From contig JADLSH010000355.1 of assembly GCA_016169945.1 (NCBI GenBank), positions 2,041,501 to 2,105,500 of the forward strand: DNA of 64,000 bases. The letters are read 5' to 3'. This document shows positions 14,301 through 26,400 of this stretch, piece by piece. The position numbers and the translations under genes were made by a program. Numbering within the stretch: the first letter of the stretch is position 1; every line of letters begins with the position of its first letter. The DNA comes from Trachythela sp. YZ-2020 (lineage: Eukaryota; Cnidaria; Anthozoa; Malacalcyonacea; Clavulariidae). The notes under the pieces were generated by a model. That model was not told the DNA's origin, did no database searches, and saw nothing but the letters and a program-made list of their open reading frames with translations.

Positions 14301-17255
14301 ATGAGAGTTGATGAGAGTTGATGAGAGTTGATGAGAATTGGCGGTCAAACGCTAGCGAGAGTTGCAACTTTCATCAACTCTCATCAACTCTCGTTTGACC
14401 AGTTTGACCAGTGCTTAAGAACTATCGTGCAGCAGATGGTAGTCAACCAGTAATTACCAGAGTCAGTTTCAACATTTCTGATGTTGATCACTATGCATGC
14501 ATCTGCTACCATATACCTGCCACCGAAACCCAATAATTGTAAGAAATATCAATAAAGGCGTCTTCACACGATTCTCCTCCTGACGTATGTGATTTCACAC
14601 AATACAGCAACAAGCCAACAACTACACTTTTCGCCAGGTATGAGCCAATAGCCGTACTCTTGTCAGCAAATCCAGTAAATCACATACGTCAAGAGGAGAA
14701 TCAGCTCCGACAAATCGGATCTTGTGAAAAGGCCTTTAGAAAACATTCATATACGAACAAACCAGAATCATACATTCGCAACGTTTTCCCTTGTTCCCAG
14801 AACCACAGATACACTGGAATCCTTCGTCTTCATCAGATATTGTGCACGATCCTCCGCTTTTGCATGGGTTAGGCTGGCAAGGGTTTTTCTCTGAAACAAA
14901 GAAAAACAGCTTCTGACTTCGCGTTATTGACATGATTCTTCTCAAACTCATTAATAATTCATGAGCAAAACACAAAGGAAACCACCACCGTATCGTTGTC
15001 TTGATACCACGGTAATAAACACCCATAAATTAACTCAACTTTCGCGTTGAATTTCTCTTTAAATACTGGTTTGTTTGAGAAGCTATATCATACACGAGAA
15101 GGAGTTTATTATAGTGATTTAAAAACACCTCAAAGTATGTTAAAAAACTCGGCTAGCGCCTTGTTTTTCAACACACTTTTCATTGTTTCAAATCACTATA
15201 ATAAACTCCTTCTCGTGTATGATATATTACTTCCTTCATTGTTCATTACATAATTGGATCAATGGCTCACACCGAAGACATATACAGTATACACGATTAA
15301 GATCTTCTTCGAACGTTTCGACTATAATCAACCGGACTTAAAAAATAAAAACGGAAATTTCGTCATGACATTGGAATGGTCAATTGTGATCTTCTCCTTA
15401 CCTTCGCAGTGATTACCCATGAAGCCTCGCGCACACAGACACTTATATCCATTCACCATCTCCTCGCACGCGCCATTGTTCTTGCAGGGGCCTGAGGAAC
15501 AGTAGTTCCTGTCTTGAGAGGGAGGAACAAAATTGATTAAAATAACATTTGGAGGCACAATACTAGTGAAAATGACTTCTTTCCACGGCAAACTATCGCA
15601 TAACGCCCGAACTCCACGAGCCCATGTTCAGTGTGTTTACATCACGACCTGTACAACGTTTTGCTTAATCTCAGTAATCTCAGTCAACAGGACTGACTGA
15701 GACCGTTCATTATTGAGGAGGAAGGGTGAGACGGTTGGTTTCGAGGGGGGGGGGGGCTATGCTATGATAAAACTGTCACTACATTTCCATTTATTCAAGA
15801 TTATGTACCGGTTGTTTAGTTTCATCTTGCTCTCATGTTGAAATTTAAAATTTTGATATCATTTTTAAATGGACATTTTTAAATGGATATTGAAATCGTG
15901 AGGGGAAAATGTTGAATCTCAACAAGGGTAGGAATGAATTTGTGTCCAATGACAAGAAGGTGGGCAAAAAATAATCAATTGTCTAATTGGGATGGATCAA
16001 GAAAATATTTTTAAATCGACATTGAAATATTACGGACCCACTCCCTGCGATCCAGTTACCCACACAGTGAACATGATGCACCGCGGAAATAAAATGATGA
16101 TTTAATAAAAAATTACCTTGGCAATTTTTCCCTCGAAATTCTTTAGGACAAATACAGATGTAGTCATGATGGACCTCGGCGTATATCCCACCATTCAGGC
16201 ATGGGTTTCTGTGAACTAGAAAATGAGACATTTTAACTGCAACTAAAGTCTTTAAACTGACCAAGGACAGGTGAGCACGGTGTTGGTGAGCACGTTCATC
16301 TGCTGTTTGCCTCTGTTACGGCGGGGAGGGGGGAGTGGGCTTCAATTCCCGATGTATACAACTGTCTGGCTATTTGATTTCGCCTCAGTCGCATGTGAGA
16401 CGAATGGTTCCATAACAGAGTAATACATTAGCTATCAACCGAGCCATATTTTAATATTATAAATCTATGTATGTGATGCATGATTTAAATATTTTATCCT
16501 TTCCTCGTCCCGTTGTTCCTTAACTTGCACATCACCCTGTCTTTTCACTGTGAACTGTGAACTGTGAACTGTTCCAATATTTCACATGTTCTTCATGTGA
16601 CAGAACACGTGAAACTTAAATTTCACGTGTGAAAGTTCTGAATCTCACATGCGAAATGTTCCAATTCTACACAGAATTTCACATGTGAAAATGATACGTG
16701 AAATTTTCGTAAGGGAAAACATAACGAGAGCCGTACAATTCTATGGTACTTACGATCTTTGTGGATATGGAAATGCTGTACTTTCAATTGGTTTGGCACC
16801 TCCACAGGAACGGCAATAGGCTTAGCAACGTACTCGACACGTGTCACAGGGTAGGGCTGTGGAACATAGTTCATACGTCGATCTAAATATGGCTGATCTT
16901 CAAACTTATTCACGGGAAACGGTTCAGGAATGGACACGAAATTGTCTCGCTTCTGGCCATTCTTATCCACGAAACCCTTCTTCATTGCATTGACTCGCGT
17001 CTTAGCTTTGCTAAAGTACGACGTTGTGGCCTTAATGCTCTTTAGCTTTCCAGTATCTTGACTCCCAAAATGACCTTTTGAGCTAGATGGAATCTTGTGT
17101 TTTAAACTGTTCGCCTTGGTATTGTGCTTTAAACTTTTTGCGTCTGTAGCACAACAATTATAAGACGGCACCAAAAGTAGACTGCATACAATAAAATATC
17201 CAAAAAAGTACAGATTGAATTGTCCAGCATTCCGCACGAATCCAGCCATTTTCAT
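2309..17255 (-). CDS. EGF-B: secreted protein with 17 EGF-like modules and proline-rich tail
   Basis: Nineteen exons, predicted 1008 aa: 16754..17255, 16117..16215, 15402..15512, 14774..14890, 13770..13880, 13004..13114, 11617..11724, 9809..9961, 9077..9172, 8205..8321, 7792..7911, 7524..7634, 6888..7007, 6269..6388, 5095..5214, 4049..4174, 3557..3655, 3371..3475, 2309..2889. Start is ATG 17255; ATG 17249 has a stronger context and is also possible. Residues 15-30 are hydrophobic (signal peptide), followed by a Lys-rich linker ending HFHIHKD. All 17 EGF exons are phase 1-1. Module 1 lacks C1 and C3. Module 7 has a long C3-C4 loop. Modules 8 and 16 are of the short C-x2-C-D type. Module 12 has shifted cysteine spacing. 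The last exon is proline-rich (runs of PPPP/PPAP) ending NYNYYYRRSKVAQK, with AATAAA overlapping the stop. No DSL, LNR, Ig or transmembrane segment was seen. Probable secreted adhesion, matrix or ligand-like protein; not a recognised orthologue. Confidence 0.85.
3705..3946. repeat. 21-bp minisatellite in EGF-B intron
   Basis: About ten units of GATCGGATTAAAATCGGATCA with small variation, between exons 4049..4174 and 3557..3655. Confidence 0.85.
4217..4590. mobile_element. Short inverted-repeat element (MITE)
   Basis: Ends are inverted: GAGCTTAAGATCTAC near 4217 and GTAGATCTTAAGCTC near 4575. The inner CGTCGACGACGCGG stretch is also mirrored. No coding capacity. It lies just upstream of the EGF-B exon 4049..4174. 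A related GGGAGCTTTAG-ended element is at 60.7 kb. Confidence 0.7.
5246..5830. repeat. 114-bp repeat family units in EGF-B intron
   Basis: Four to five units with TATTTATACTGGATAGCTC and TTACTACAGGAGGAAACC landmarks. They are interrupted at about 5640-5690 by a fragment of the CTCGAAACGTCGAAGTTCT foldback family. Confidence 0.75.
6474..6790. repeat. Purine-rich GGAGCTTATTA minisatellite
   Basis: Degenerate units of about 15-18 bp (GGGGGAGCTTATTATAG and variants) in the intron beside the exon 6269..6388. Confidence 0.8.
7990..8135. repeat. (AACTG)n microsatellite
   Basis: Nearly perfect pentanucleotide array of roughly 28 copies in an EGF-B intron. The minus-strand reading frame through it (repeated FSSVQ) is an artefact. 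Confidence 0.95.
8494..8655. mobile_element. Foldback MITE, CGAAACGTCGAAGTTCT family
   Basis: Inverted arms: TAGGATCAAACTACCTGAAA through AACTTCGACGTTTCGAGCGA on the left, mirrored by the right arm ending in CAGGTAGTTAAATCCTAAAG. Related pieces occur near 5650, 11838-12140, 20170-20305, 55130-55215, 58080 and 60890. Confidence 0.75.
9469..9624. repeat. Tandem duplication of a 78-bp unit ending (CATT)n
   Basis: Two adjacent, almost identical units (AATAGTGTCCCCAATTAGCT ... TTTAATAAAGTTTTCATTCA) each ending in CATTCATTCATTCGGTC. The AATAAA plus (CATT)n ending looks like the 3' tail of a non-LTR retroelement. Confidence 0.75.
10083..11149. mobile_element. Older inverted-repeat element split by a hAT-like MITE
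   Basis: Outer ends are inverted: GGGGCCGGCTGTACGAAGGC on the left and GGGCTTCGTACAAAAGGCCC on the right. Removing the insertion at 10120-10955 leaves a core of roughly 230 bp. A related inverted copy lies at about 29100-29255 (TTTAAGCTAAACGGCCTTCG). Confidence 0.65.
10120..10955. mobile_element. hAT-like MITE with 8-bp target duplication
   Basis: Terminal inverted repeats CAGTGGCGTGCTGGC and GCCAGCACGCCACTG are flanked by GTTAAAAG on both sides (10112-10119 and 10956-10963). A CAGTGG-type terminus with an 8-bp duplication is typical of hAT elements. The 836-bp interior has no supportable transposase ORF. Confidence 0.9.
11838..12140. mobile_element. Foldback MITE copy with internal extra sequence
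   Basis: Left arm AAGGATTTGTAAGATCAAAC with CTACCTGAAAATATAACAAG, and right arm TATTTTTCAGGTAGTTTGAC. The interior carries a CGTAGTCGTAGTCGTATTC stretch of the GGGAGCTTTAG element family, suggesting nesting. Confidence 0.6.
12490..12700. repeat. Half of the TTGCGAAATG palindromic family
   Basis: AAATTGCAAGGTTTGGTTGC through TTGTATTACGCGCGGAAA matches one arm of the palindrome at 26866-27108. It lies in an EGF-B intron. Confidence 0.7.
13313..13649. mobile_element. MITE of the TACACACGTAAAAA / ACAAGTTGTTG family
   Basis: Begins TACACACGTAAAAACGCACA and ends with the reverse-complement-like TTCTTACCTGTGTA. The body is runs of CAACTTGTTA/TAACAAGTTG. Other copies are at 23895-24168 and 26184-26473. 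Confidence 0.75.
13930..14413. mobile_element. Inverted-repeat element built of TTGATGAGAG units
   Basis: Starts near GGCCCTGTCAAACGAG and ends CTCTCGTTTGACCAGTTTGA. Arms contain tandem TTGATGAGAG on one side and CTCATCAACT on the other, with GGTCAAACGAGAA boxes. Two further copies are at 53335-53600 and 59130-59370. Confidence 0.75.
14565..14715. repeat. Dispersed repeat with inverted ends (CTGACGTATGTGATTTC)
   Basis: CCTGACGTATGTGATTTCAC at the left and TAAATCACATACGTCAAGAG at the right are inverted. A diverged inverted copy is at about 4615-4760. Confidence 0.65.
15086..15226. mobile_element. Short MITE with about 35-bp inverted ends
   Basis: ACACGAGAAGGAGTTTATTA followed by TAGTGATTT is mirrored by AAATCACTATAATAAACTCC. 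Only about 70 bp separates the arms. Intron of EGF-B. Confidence 0.85.
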
Positions 17256-19508
17256 ATCCAAATGAGCAACTCATTAACCAAATTGCTATAACGATTTCAT
17301 TTCTTCATAGAATTGTTTAACCATTTTCTCTTTGCCTGCGTGAGTGATTCTGTAAATCTGTCACAAACAGACAACGCGATTCCTCATTAAAATCCTATTC
17401 CTGAGTAACTAATTAACATAAATTGCATCCACTTATCCAGACGCACGGACCCAAATAATATCTACAAAAGGACAAATTGCATATAGTAAAATTAAGTCAA
17501 AGTTAATGTAAACGCTTTGTGATTGTTTTTACTGGTAGAAAGTAACGAATAATACAACCTAACAGGTACTAGCTTTTTGTAAACCGTTCAAAAATGGCCG
17601 GCAATTGAAAAGATTTTGCCATGTACATTTCAATGCTTTAATTTCGAGTAAAAGAGTAATAGATTGTTTGTGGGCCTAATTTTGGCTTGTGATTGAATGC
17701 TAGCTCGTTAATGCTTGCCTAAATATAGCCTTAGGCTGTCTGGAAATGTAAAATTTGTAAAACTTTTAACAAGGTCAATTACGAGTTCTACAATATATAA
17801 GAAATATAATACACAGTATTTTTTCGCACTTAGTAGGACAGAATAAGAGAAACATTACGTGTAGCTCTGAGCACTATTAAACAATGAAAAGAAATGAACA
17901 CTACAGTAACATGGAAAGGGTATATATCAAAGAACTGGCAGCATTTCTTTGATACAATAAAGTTATTCAAACTCTCAAAATTAATTTCGACAGGGCAAAC
18001 AGGTTAATGTAATGATGAAATAACAAACATGCATGCACTCCTATATACATAAACTCATAATTTTAACACTCACGTTATATCATCGAAAAAGCCAAAAAAG
18101 TTTTGCAAGACTTTCAAAGGAATTGATTTTTGAATAAGATTAAAGCTCCATAAAATTACCTGTAGTTTCCTAATAGAGAACACGGTAGGTGGGGCAAGCT
18201 ATATCTGATCTCAAATGTCCCGTTGATATCAAATCTACAATAGCATTTAAAGACAAAGAGAAATTTGCGAATAAAGATCTAGAGCTTTTTCTGTCAATGA
18301 GTCCCAAAAGAGTATCTCTATCAGTTCTAAACCGTTATCTCTAGAGGTCCAGTAAGAGCGACCTCTTATTGATCCAGTGTTACTACAGGTGGAAATCTAA
18401 ACTAAACTAACTGTATTACTGGATAACTCTATCAGTTCTAAATTGTTCTCCTTAGAGGTCCAGTAAGGAACACCTCTATAGTAGAGGTATATATATTATA
18501 GTAAGAGCCGACCATTAATGATCCAGTGTTAATTACAGAAGGACACCAGTGTACCCAGGCCAGAAATGTTTGGTTATTTAGACGATAATATCTACTTATG
18601 TGACATTATATATATCAATTTTATGATATAGGATTTATTATATTTTAAACAAATCAGTTAAATATGCGGTTTTATGAAACTTTTTATTAATATTCCATAT
18701 GTATAGAGAAGTTTATCGAATAGAAGTTTGTAGTTGATATATATAGTATACTTTTCAGCATCTTATTACTGACAAATTCAGTAAATTCGCCAAATTGTTT
18801 ATGCACGGTTAAAAGTAGCTATATGAGTATGGGATATTCATGTACCTTTTAGAATAAACTTTGTATCCAATTTAATAATAGATTAAGTTTATTTTCGACA
18901 AAGCACAAAAACGGATATGTTTGTTAATGTTCGCATTATAGGGTGTTATACAAAGCCTTAAAAGTTACATTCCGTTTAATGATAAAGAGTGATGTTATCT
19001 GCATATAAAATCAGTGAATAACTGATTACTTTCTAAAAGATAATAGATATGCTGATCTAAATACATAGCATTTTATCTCATTTAAAAAATGAATTAAATG
19101 ACATTTAACTTAATCGTTCTAAAATGTTCGAATTATTTCGACCAAAATCATGGATTAGTTATGAGTATTCTGAGTATATGTACCATCATCTGAACATTCT
19201 AACTCATCCACTCGTTCGCATCCATCAGAAGAAGAAAATCGCACCTAAAATCGCAGCAAAAATCGCCCGTGTGAACTGGCCTTAATACTCTGAAGGTCAC
19301 ATGCATGGTAGACATGTCACGCTGATTTTGGTCAAAATATTTCCAAAGCTACGAAGGTTTTAAGATTTCTTTCTTCGATGATGTTTTATTTTTGACCTGG
19401 CTGCTTTCATAATTTGTGACCTGCAAAATTTAAATTATATATTTTAAAATTTTACATGATTAATTAACCCATTAGCTTGCAATGCGCCCAGATGCGCCCT
19501 ACTTTAGT

Positions 19509-19548
<40 letters not shown>

Positions 19549-20433
19549 AGTAGGGTACTGCCAGTTAATGGGTTAACAAAACTATCTGCCAGTGTCTCTT
19601 GTTAACCCATCAGCTTGCAAAGCGCCCAGCTGTGCCCTATTTTAGTATTCTACTCTGTCTAACGCCAGACGATTTTACTTGTCAATGGTAGGGTACTGCC
19701 TGCAGTTAATGGGTTAATTTCGCCTTTACAGTTCAATTAAAGAACACTATTTCAGTTATAATAATTTACTGTATTTACTTATTAGGCCTACTATATAGAG
19801 AATATTACATGGTTGCGCGAAAATATGGAATTTATTTCGAGTGTCGAAGAGAATATTAGGTTTTTGATTGGCTTGCAAAAATGATATTTTCACACGTAAA
19901 AATATCGTATTTTTTACGTGGGTTTAAATACGATTTTATAACACTTATGTTTATATAATAAATGTATTTATTTATTTATACGAATAGTTATTCATTAAAT
20001 TGGTTTATTTGATGGTTACAAATACATAAGGTGATGTCATTTACTTGTTTACATTCTATAGATTATAGTTGATGATCCTCTACAGTTGTTAAAATTAAAT
20101 ATATTTCCTTGGATAAAATCTTGAATATGTGGTTTCAGTGTTGGGAGCGATGAAAGACAAACTTGAGAGTTTGTAGGATCGAACTACCTGAAAAATATAC
20201 CAAGAACTTCGACGCTTCGAGCGAATGTCCTTCCTGTGAAGTCAGTGCAAAGGGCCTTCCCTCGAAACGTCGAGGTTCTTGTTGAATATTTCAGATAGTT
20301 TGACTCAGTAATCCCTCAAGTGTACCTTTCCTTAGACTCTATCCGAAAGCTACTGCCAGTATTGGGGGCTACAAACTGGAATGGACTACTTTATATCGAC
20401 ATGGGCAATTATAAAAAATAGAGAAAGTAGTGA
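17256..20433. other. Spacer between EGF-C 3' end and EGF-B 5' end
   Basis: About 3.2 kb with no supportable gene. It contains about two units of the 114-bp family (18300-18545), two adjacent short MITEs (19462-19720) and a foldback copy (20170-20305). The EGF-B promoter should lie in 17256-17600; I see no clear TATA element. Confidence 0.65.
19462..19720. mobile_element. Two adjacent ~110-bp MITEs with TTAACCCATTAGC ends
   Basis: Each unit runs from TTAACCCAT(T/C)AGCTTGCA to CTGCCAGTTAATGGGTTAA or a close variant and shares TCTGTCTAACGCCAGACGAT. A third, inverted and diverged copy is at 40128-40240. Confidence 0.75.
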
Positions 20434-23400
20434 TTACCTTTTGCGGGTCATACATATATTGCCATAACATTGACTGGGTGGTGGACATGTTGAATACGAA
20501 CAGTACGAAGTCGGGGGTGGTGGTGGGGGTGGTGGAGGGGCTGGGGTAGCTGTTGGATGAAAGAAAATACATTTTACTTATGAAACTTTCTTTCGATCCA
20601 CTTACGACTAATTTTGGACATAGTCAATCAAGCAGTGGCGGACACTAGGGGGGACCAAGGGGGGCGACCGCTCCCCCTCCAATAATTTCTCGCTGAGTAA
20701 CAAAGTTGTATCAATGGTTTTCAACCACGAAAGCCTTGATAGGCTACTATTTAACTAAATTTGCATGAAATTTAAGCAAAGAAGGTTTTAAGAACTGAGA
20801 TTTGCAGCAACAAAAGGGTGGTTATATGTTGGCAACCTAAGTTCGCACCCCCAATATTTCGCGAAGTGTCCGCCACTGCAATCAAGATATTGTCTGGAAA
20901 CTCTTCTATCTTTTTGTTCATGTTTATGCAAATTAAACTTGGGTACGCGGTGAAGACAATGAATCTTTGTCACAATGAAGCAACCATCCAATGACATCAT
21001 CTGCTCAAATCACTCAACTGTACTGTTGAAATATTGATAAGCAAAATTCAAAAGATTTGTGCACGGTGAAGTTATCTTAACATGTATTCAAGCTCATTAT
21101 AGATGCTTTAAAGTTTGCCGAGTTTTCAAAGCATATCTCGCTTGACTATTCGTTCATTAAAGTCCATTTCGAGACTCGAAAGTCTATAAAATATACACGT
21201 TAAATTGACGGCTGATCGTTTTACTTACGCAAAGAACAGGTTTGGCCATCACCCACTAGTGGAAAAAGACAAACACACGTTCCTTTCTTACATGTGGCCT
21301 GGGAACTACAACTGTCACATCCACTATCCGAGTCTAAGAAAGTAAACATATATAATTATGAAAGAAAAATCTCGCAAAAATCACGACGTGAGAACTAAAG
21401 AGAACAGTGCGAACGAAGACTTTAGCAAAGGGGCACAGCAGACGCAAGCAGCATAAGCTTGATGTATATTATCATAAGGGCGAGTTTAACACAGAGTTTA
21501 GGGTGCAATTCATGCGAACAAAATTGAGCCACGCTTAAAATAACTTGAGTTAGATATCCCTACCTTTCAAACATTCATATCCGTTTCCTATGTAACCTGT
21601 CCTGCACTTGCAATGACCGCTGACACAAATTGCATGTGGATCACATTTTTCGCATTCGTCGACTAAAAATATTTACATAACGCAATGTGAACTTTTCACG
21701 CTCACTAAGAAGTAAAGGTCCAGCACGGAGTCAACTGCGCATGCTCACACTTACTTTCGCAATGAGGTCCTTTAAATCCCGTGGTACAAATACAGTCGTA
21801 TCCAGGCCCATTTTCACGACATGTCCCAGCATTTTGGCACGGGTTCGGGTGGCATTGCGACTTAGGAGACTGGGCTTGAACTATAGACAAAAGCAATATT
21901 GATAATCAGCCAGAATATATAATGAACTCACTTTACGCATCCTCACGCATCCTGGAAAATCCCAACGCATCATCACTCCACCTCACACCCTCAGCATCCC
22001 CGCGCACCCCTTTGCACCCTCACACGACCTCGCGTCCTGCTCAACCTCATTCAAGTCACATTACCTCACTCCATGCCACTCTACTTCACACCACCTCGCT
22101 CGACCTAAAACCATCTCACTCTACCTCGCTCCACCTCACACATCTCACACCATTTCACTTTCTCTCACTCCACCTCATACCATCTTTAAACCACCTCACC
22201 CTACCGCACTCTACCTCACACCACTTCATTTCCCCTCATTTCACCTCACACCATCTTAAGCCTCCTCACACACCCTCACTCAAACTTCGTCGGACCACTG
22301 ATCTGAAAACAAGGACTGGATAGTGCATCTTCCATGCATAAATGAAGCCAATGGCGGCCATATCGGTGTGACCACAACAAATCTACTGTGGTGTTGGGGA
22401 CATGTTTAAAGAGGTTCTAACATGTTCTAGTTATTGGTGGGAAAGGAAAAATATTGTCTCGATAAGACCTCTCAGTGGCCTCTCTTTCTTCCTAAATTTG
22501 CCGGTGAATAACTAATGAGGGCACACCGATATGGCCGCCATAAGCCTCATTATGTGGTGTTTAAAACGTTCTAAAACTCATTAGAAGAGATGTTGGAAGC
22601 TATATTTTTCACGTTGCATAGAAAAATATATTTGCTTCATAACATAACTAATTTAAACAGCTAACCATTTGACTAGTCAAGAATTTGACAGATTTAAAAA
22701 TCTGATCTCATTAAAAATATTCTGGCTTCAAAATTGGCTCATTGAATTCAATAGGATGCTCTATCCAGTTCTAGTTTCAGATCAGTGCGTCGGACACTTT
22801 ATCGAAGATCACAAATCTGATAGTCTAATTTCCAATGCTATATTCTATTCTAAAAAGTTATAATGCAATCCCTAATACTGTTACCTTGGCAATAATCACC
22901 AGAGTAGCCCTGCGGACACTGACAGGATGGTTTGTTGCTGGCCACGGAGCAAACACCATTGTTCTTGCAAGGGTTTGGACTGCAGGGATCCGCTGCTCCA
23001 ATCGACTGAGTGTCCTCTGCAAAATATTTAGGACGTTAAAAACACTACTATTATTCACTTGTTTGCGCAATGAAGTAATAACCTTGTAGTTCAGTCGCCA
23101 ATGCAGGTAGTATCTACAATAAGCTCTCGTCCATATGGGTGAATGTCCATATGGGTAAAATGTCCGTATGGGTAAAATGTCCGTATGGGTAAAATGTCTG
23201 TATGGGTAAAATGTGCGCATATGGGTAAAATGTCCGTATGGGTAAAATGTCTGTATGGGTAAAATGTGCATATGGGTAAAATGTGCGCATATGGGTAAAA
23301 TTCCGTATGGGTAAAATGTCCATATGGGTACGTAAAATATTCATATGGTAAAATGTCCATATGGGTAAAATGTCCATATGGGTAAAATGTCCATATGGGT

Positions 23401-26400
23401 AAACTGTCCATATGGATAAAATTTCCATATGGGTAAAATCTCGCGCGAAACGATATTTCTGTTGTTACAATTTTCATTGGCTAGATAGCTATCTATTTCC
23501 AACCGAAAATCGCAAGACAAAAGTATATAGTCTCCGTTTGCACAACAAATTTCCCTTTAGAAAACCGGTGTTAATTACCTTGTTCGCAAAATTTTCCATC
23601 ATAACCTTCAGGACACTCGCATCGTCCCGGTTGATGACAAACACCCCCATTTTTACATCGGTTAGGAGTGCACGGGTCTGCAGCTGGAAAAGATAGACAC
23701 GGTTTGATAGAGAGAGAACACAACCCCCGTGTCCCCGCATTATAACACTGCCTGAAAAACTTATCTATATTTTGAAACAGGGAAGGTGACAGCTTAATTG
23801 GCAGGTGCTCACGAACGCTGGTGATGGAGTGACGTGCGAGCTTTCATCGAGGCAGCATGCATAAGCATTATGGAAGATACGGCAATGCCCCGCCAGTACA
23901 AACCTGCAGCAGACTTGTACCAATGCTGCTTCAACAACTTGTTATCAGGATGTGTTCGCACTGCTTGTTACCAGCTTGTTGACAAGTTGTCAACGGCTTG
24001 TTGACTCAACAGACTTGTTACAAGTTGTTCAAACCGCAACTTGTTATCGTCCTGCAATTCAACAACCTGTTAAGAAGTTGTGAGTGACATCCTGGTAGCA
24101 ACTTTATAAATAACAGCATTATTACGAACACATCTTGTTGACCAGATGTGAGATTTTTACGTGTGTAGTCGGGGTAGCGAATTTTAGATTGGGTCAAGCC
24201 TGTCAAGAAATTTTTCGAAAATAGAATCGCATATCTATTGTCGGAGAGGTCTCCAAAGGCCCAATTATATCATAAATGCATACAATTTTCCCCATTGAGA
24301 AGGAACAAAACGAACAAACGAGAAATAAATATCTTCAACTGCCTGAAGGCGACTGACAATCTGCCATAGCAAAACGTTAGAACAGCTATTCTATATTTTC
24401 TTGATAGTTGTTTTGCCTTGATAACGAAAATTGGCACCTCCTGTGCAAGAGTAGGGCGTGTGGACACCAAGGTAGATATTGATCACCCATAAAGCATGGT
24501 TTAAATTAATATTCACATCCCTTTACATGTCCAGTTAAACAAAGAAACTCGCCACCAACCTCCACCCTGCTCGATTTCGCATCGTTTCTCGGCCGTTTCG
24601 AGGTATCCTTCATTACAGACACAGCGGCCTTGTTCACAATGAGCATGCTCAGCACATTTGGCACATCTGTCGACTTGAGATGTAAGAAAAAAAGTTTTAT
24701 GAGAGATAGCCACTGATAGGAGACTTATAATCAGACAACTGTATATTAATGCAGACCCTGGTCGCAAAGGTGAAAGGCATATGTACTAGCCAATGTACCA
24801 CCAACAGCCAGACCATATTGAGAGTCTACGTCCTTTTAAAGATTATTTCATACCTTCGCAAAGCTTTCCTTCAAACTGCTGAGCGCATGCGCAAACAGCG
24901 GCATTGTTTTCCTCTCGGCAAGTCCCGCTATTTTGACATGGGTTTGGATTGCATACGTCACTTTCTAAAAATAGACAATTGATATCATTCCATATTGTAT
25001 ATTTGAAGCATTTCTTGACTGTTCGGGTAGAAGAAAAATATACATATCATTAATATTCACAGACAAACACAAACCACAACAAAGACAGCATGTCAGTTGT
25101 ATTGTTGTTAACACAATCGTGTAGTCATGGACCAACGACTAAGCATTAACTTTTGATTAAATTTAAACACGCTGGCTCAGACTTCCTCAAAGCCCGTTTT
25201 TCGCTAGGACAATTTCGAGGATTTCGAACCTTTAACGAGAAGTTCATGATTTGCACAAGATGCAAACTCGGCCAGTTCCTGGTCCAGTAGTGCCATCGTA
25301 CTTGTTAAACCATTGCGTTCATTTGTTTTCTCAAATCTCGAGTTTCAAGATGGAATTTTTGTAAGCAAATTCATAGTGTCGACTGCTCATCGAAATGACG
25401 TCGGGATAAAATTGCAGTTGAATTATGCATAACATGCAGCTGAGACTTGAAGAATTAAAATATACACAGAAAAGTACTGAACTGTTCAATTATCCATTTG
25501 TGTTTCACATATATAGCGACAATAGAACTGTCATTACATAATTTTTCTACTAGCATATTTTGTCTTCTGTGTAAAGCAAAAGAGAGAAAGGTGAACTTAT
25601 AAAGGGAATATATTGTATAATTTAAAGCGAGTCAACAGTGCGGAAACTAATTGTTATGCATAACTTTGATATGCATATCTAATTCTCCCAGCTTCAGCTA
25701 CATGTTATTATTCAGACTCAAAACGCGTCATTTGGATGTGCAATTGACTCTATGAATTGGCTTATTCGGAGTCTGTTTCAATGTTTCATATTTCATTTTA
25801 TTAAGTTATCGTCAGGTGATGGATTTTACCTGAACAGTCATCGCCTTTAAAGCCTCTCTTGCAGGAACAGGAGTAAGCTTGAGTTGATGGAACACAGACA
25901 CCTTCATTTTTACAGGGGTTAGGAAGACAAAACTGACGAACTAAACAAAGAAAAAATATTTACAGAATTTGCTCAGCTCACTCTCCATCAGGCCTTTTCA
26001 GAACCCGATTACTACGCTGAACTGTTCAAAACATGATAACCAGACAATCCTGGATCATCCTCAAGCTTTAATCCTCTGATTGCTGGACGGTCAACGCTTT
26101 TAACGTAGTTTTGTTGTGTAGCGGATGAGAGTAGATCCCGTAACCCTAACCCCCAGGTCTCTCTTGAATCATGTTTGTTTATAAATCTCACATCTTGTCA
26201 ACAAGGTATGTTCGCAACATGCTTGCTACAAGGTTGTCACTCACAACGTGTTAACAAGTTGTTGAATTGCAGGACGATAACAAGTTGTTGGAACAACTTG
26301 TAACAAGTCTGTTGAGTCAACAACCTTGTAGCAAGTTGTCAACAAGCCGATGACAACTTGTCAACAAGCTGGGAACAAGCAGTGCGAACACATCCTGATA

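Noticed and set aside
22858..23477. Overlapping open frames with FYPYGHFTHM repeats
   Set aside because: They are translations of a 17-bp minisatellite; every frame stays open because of composition.
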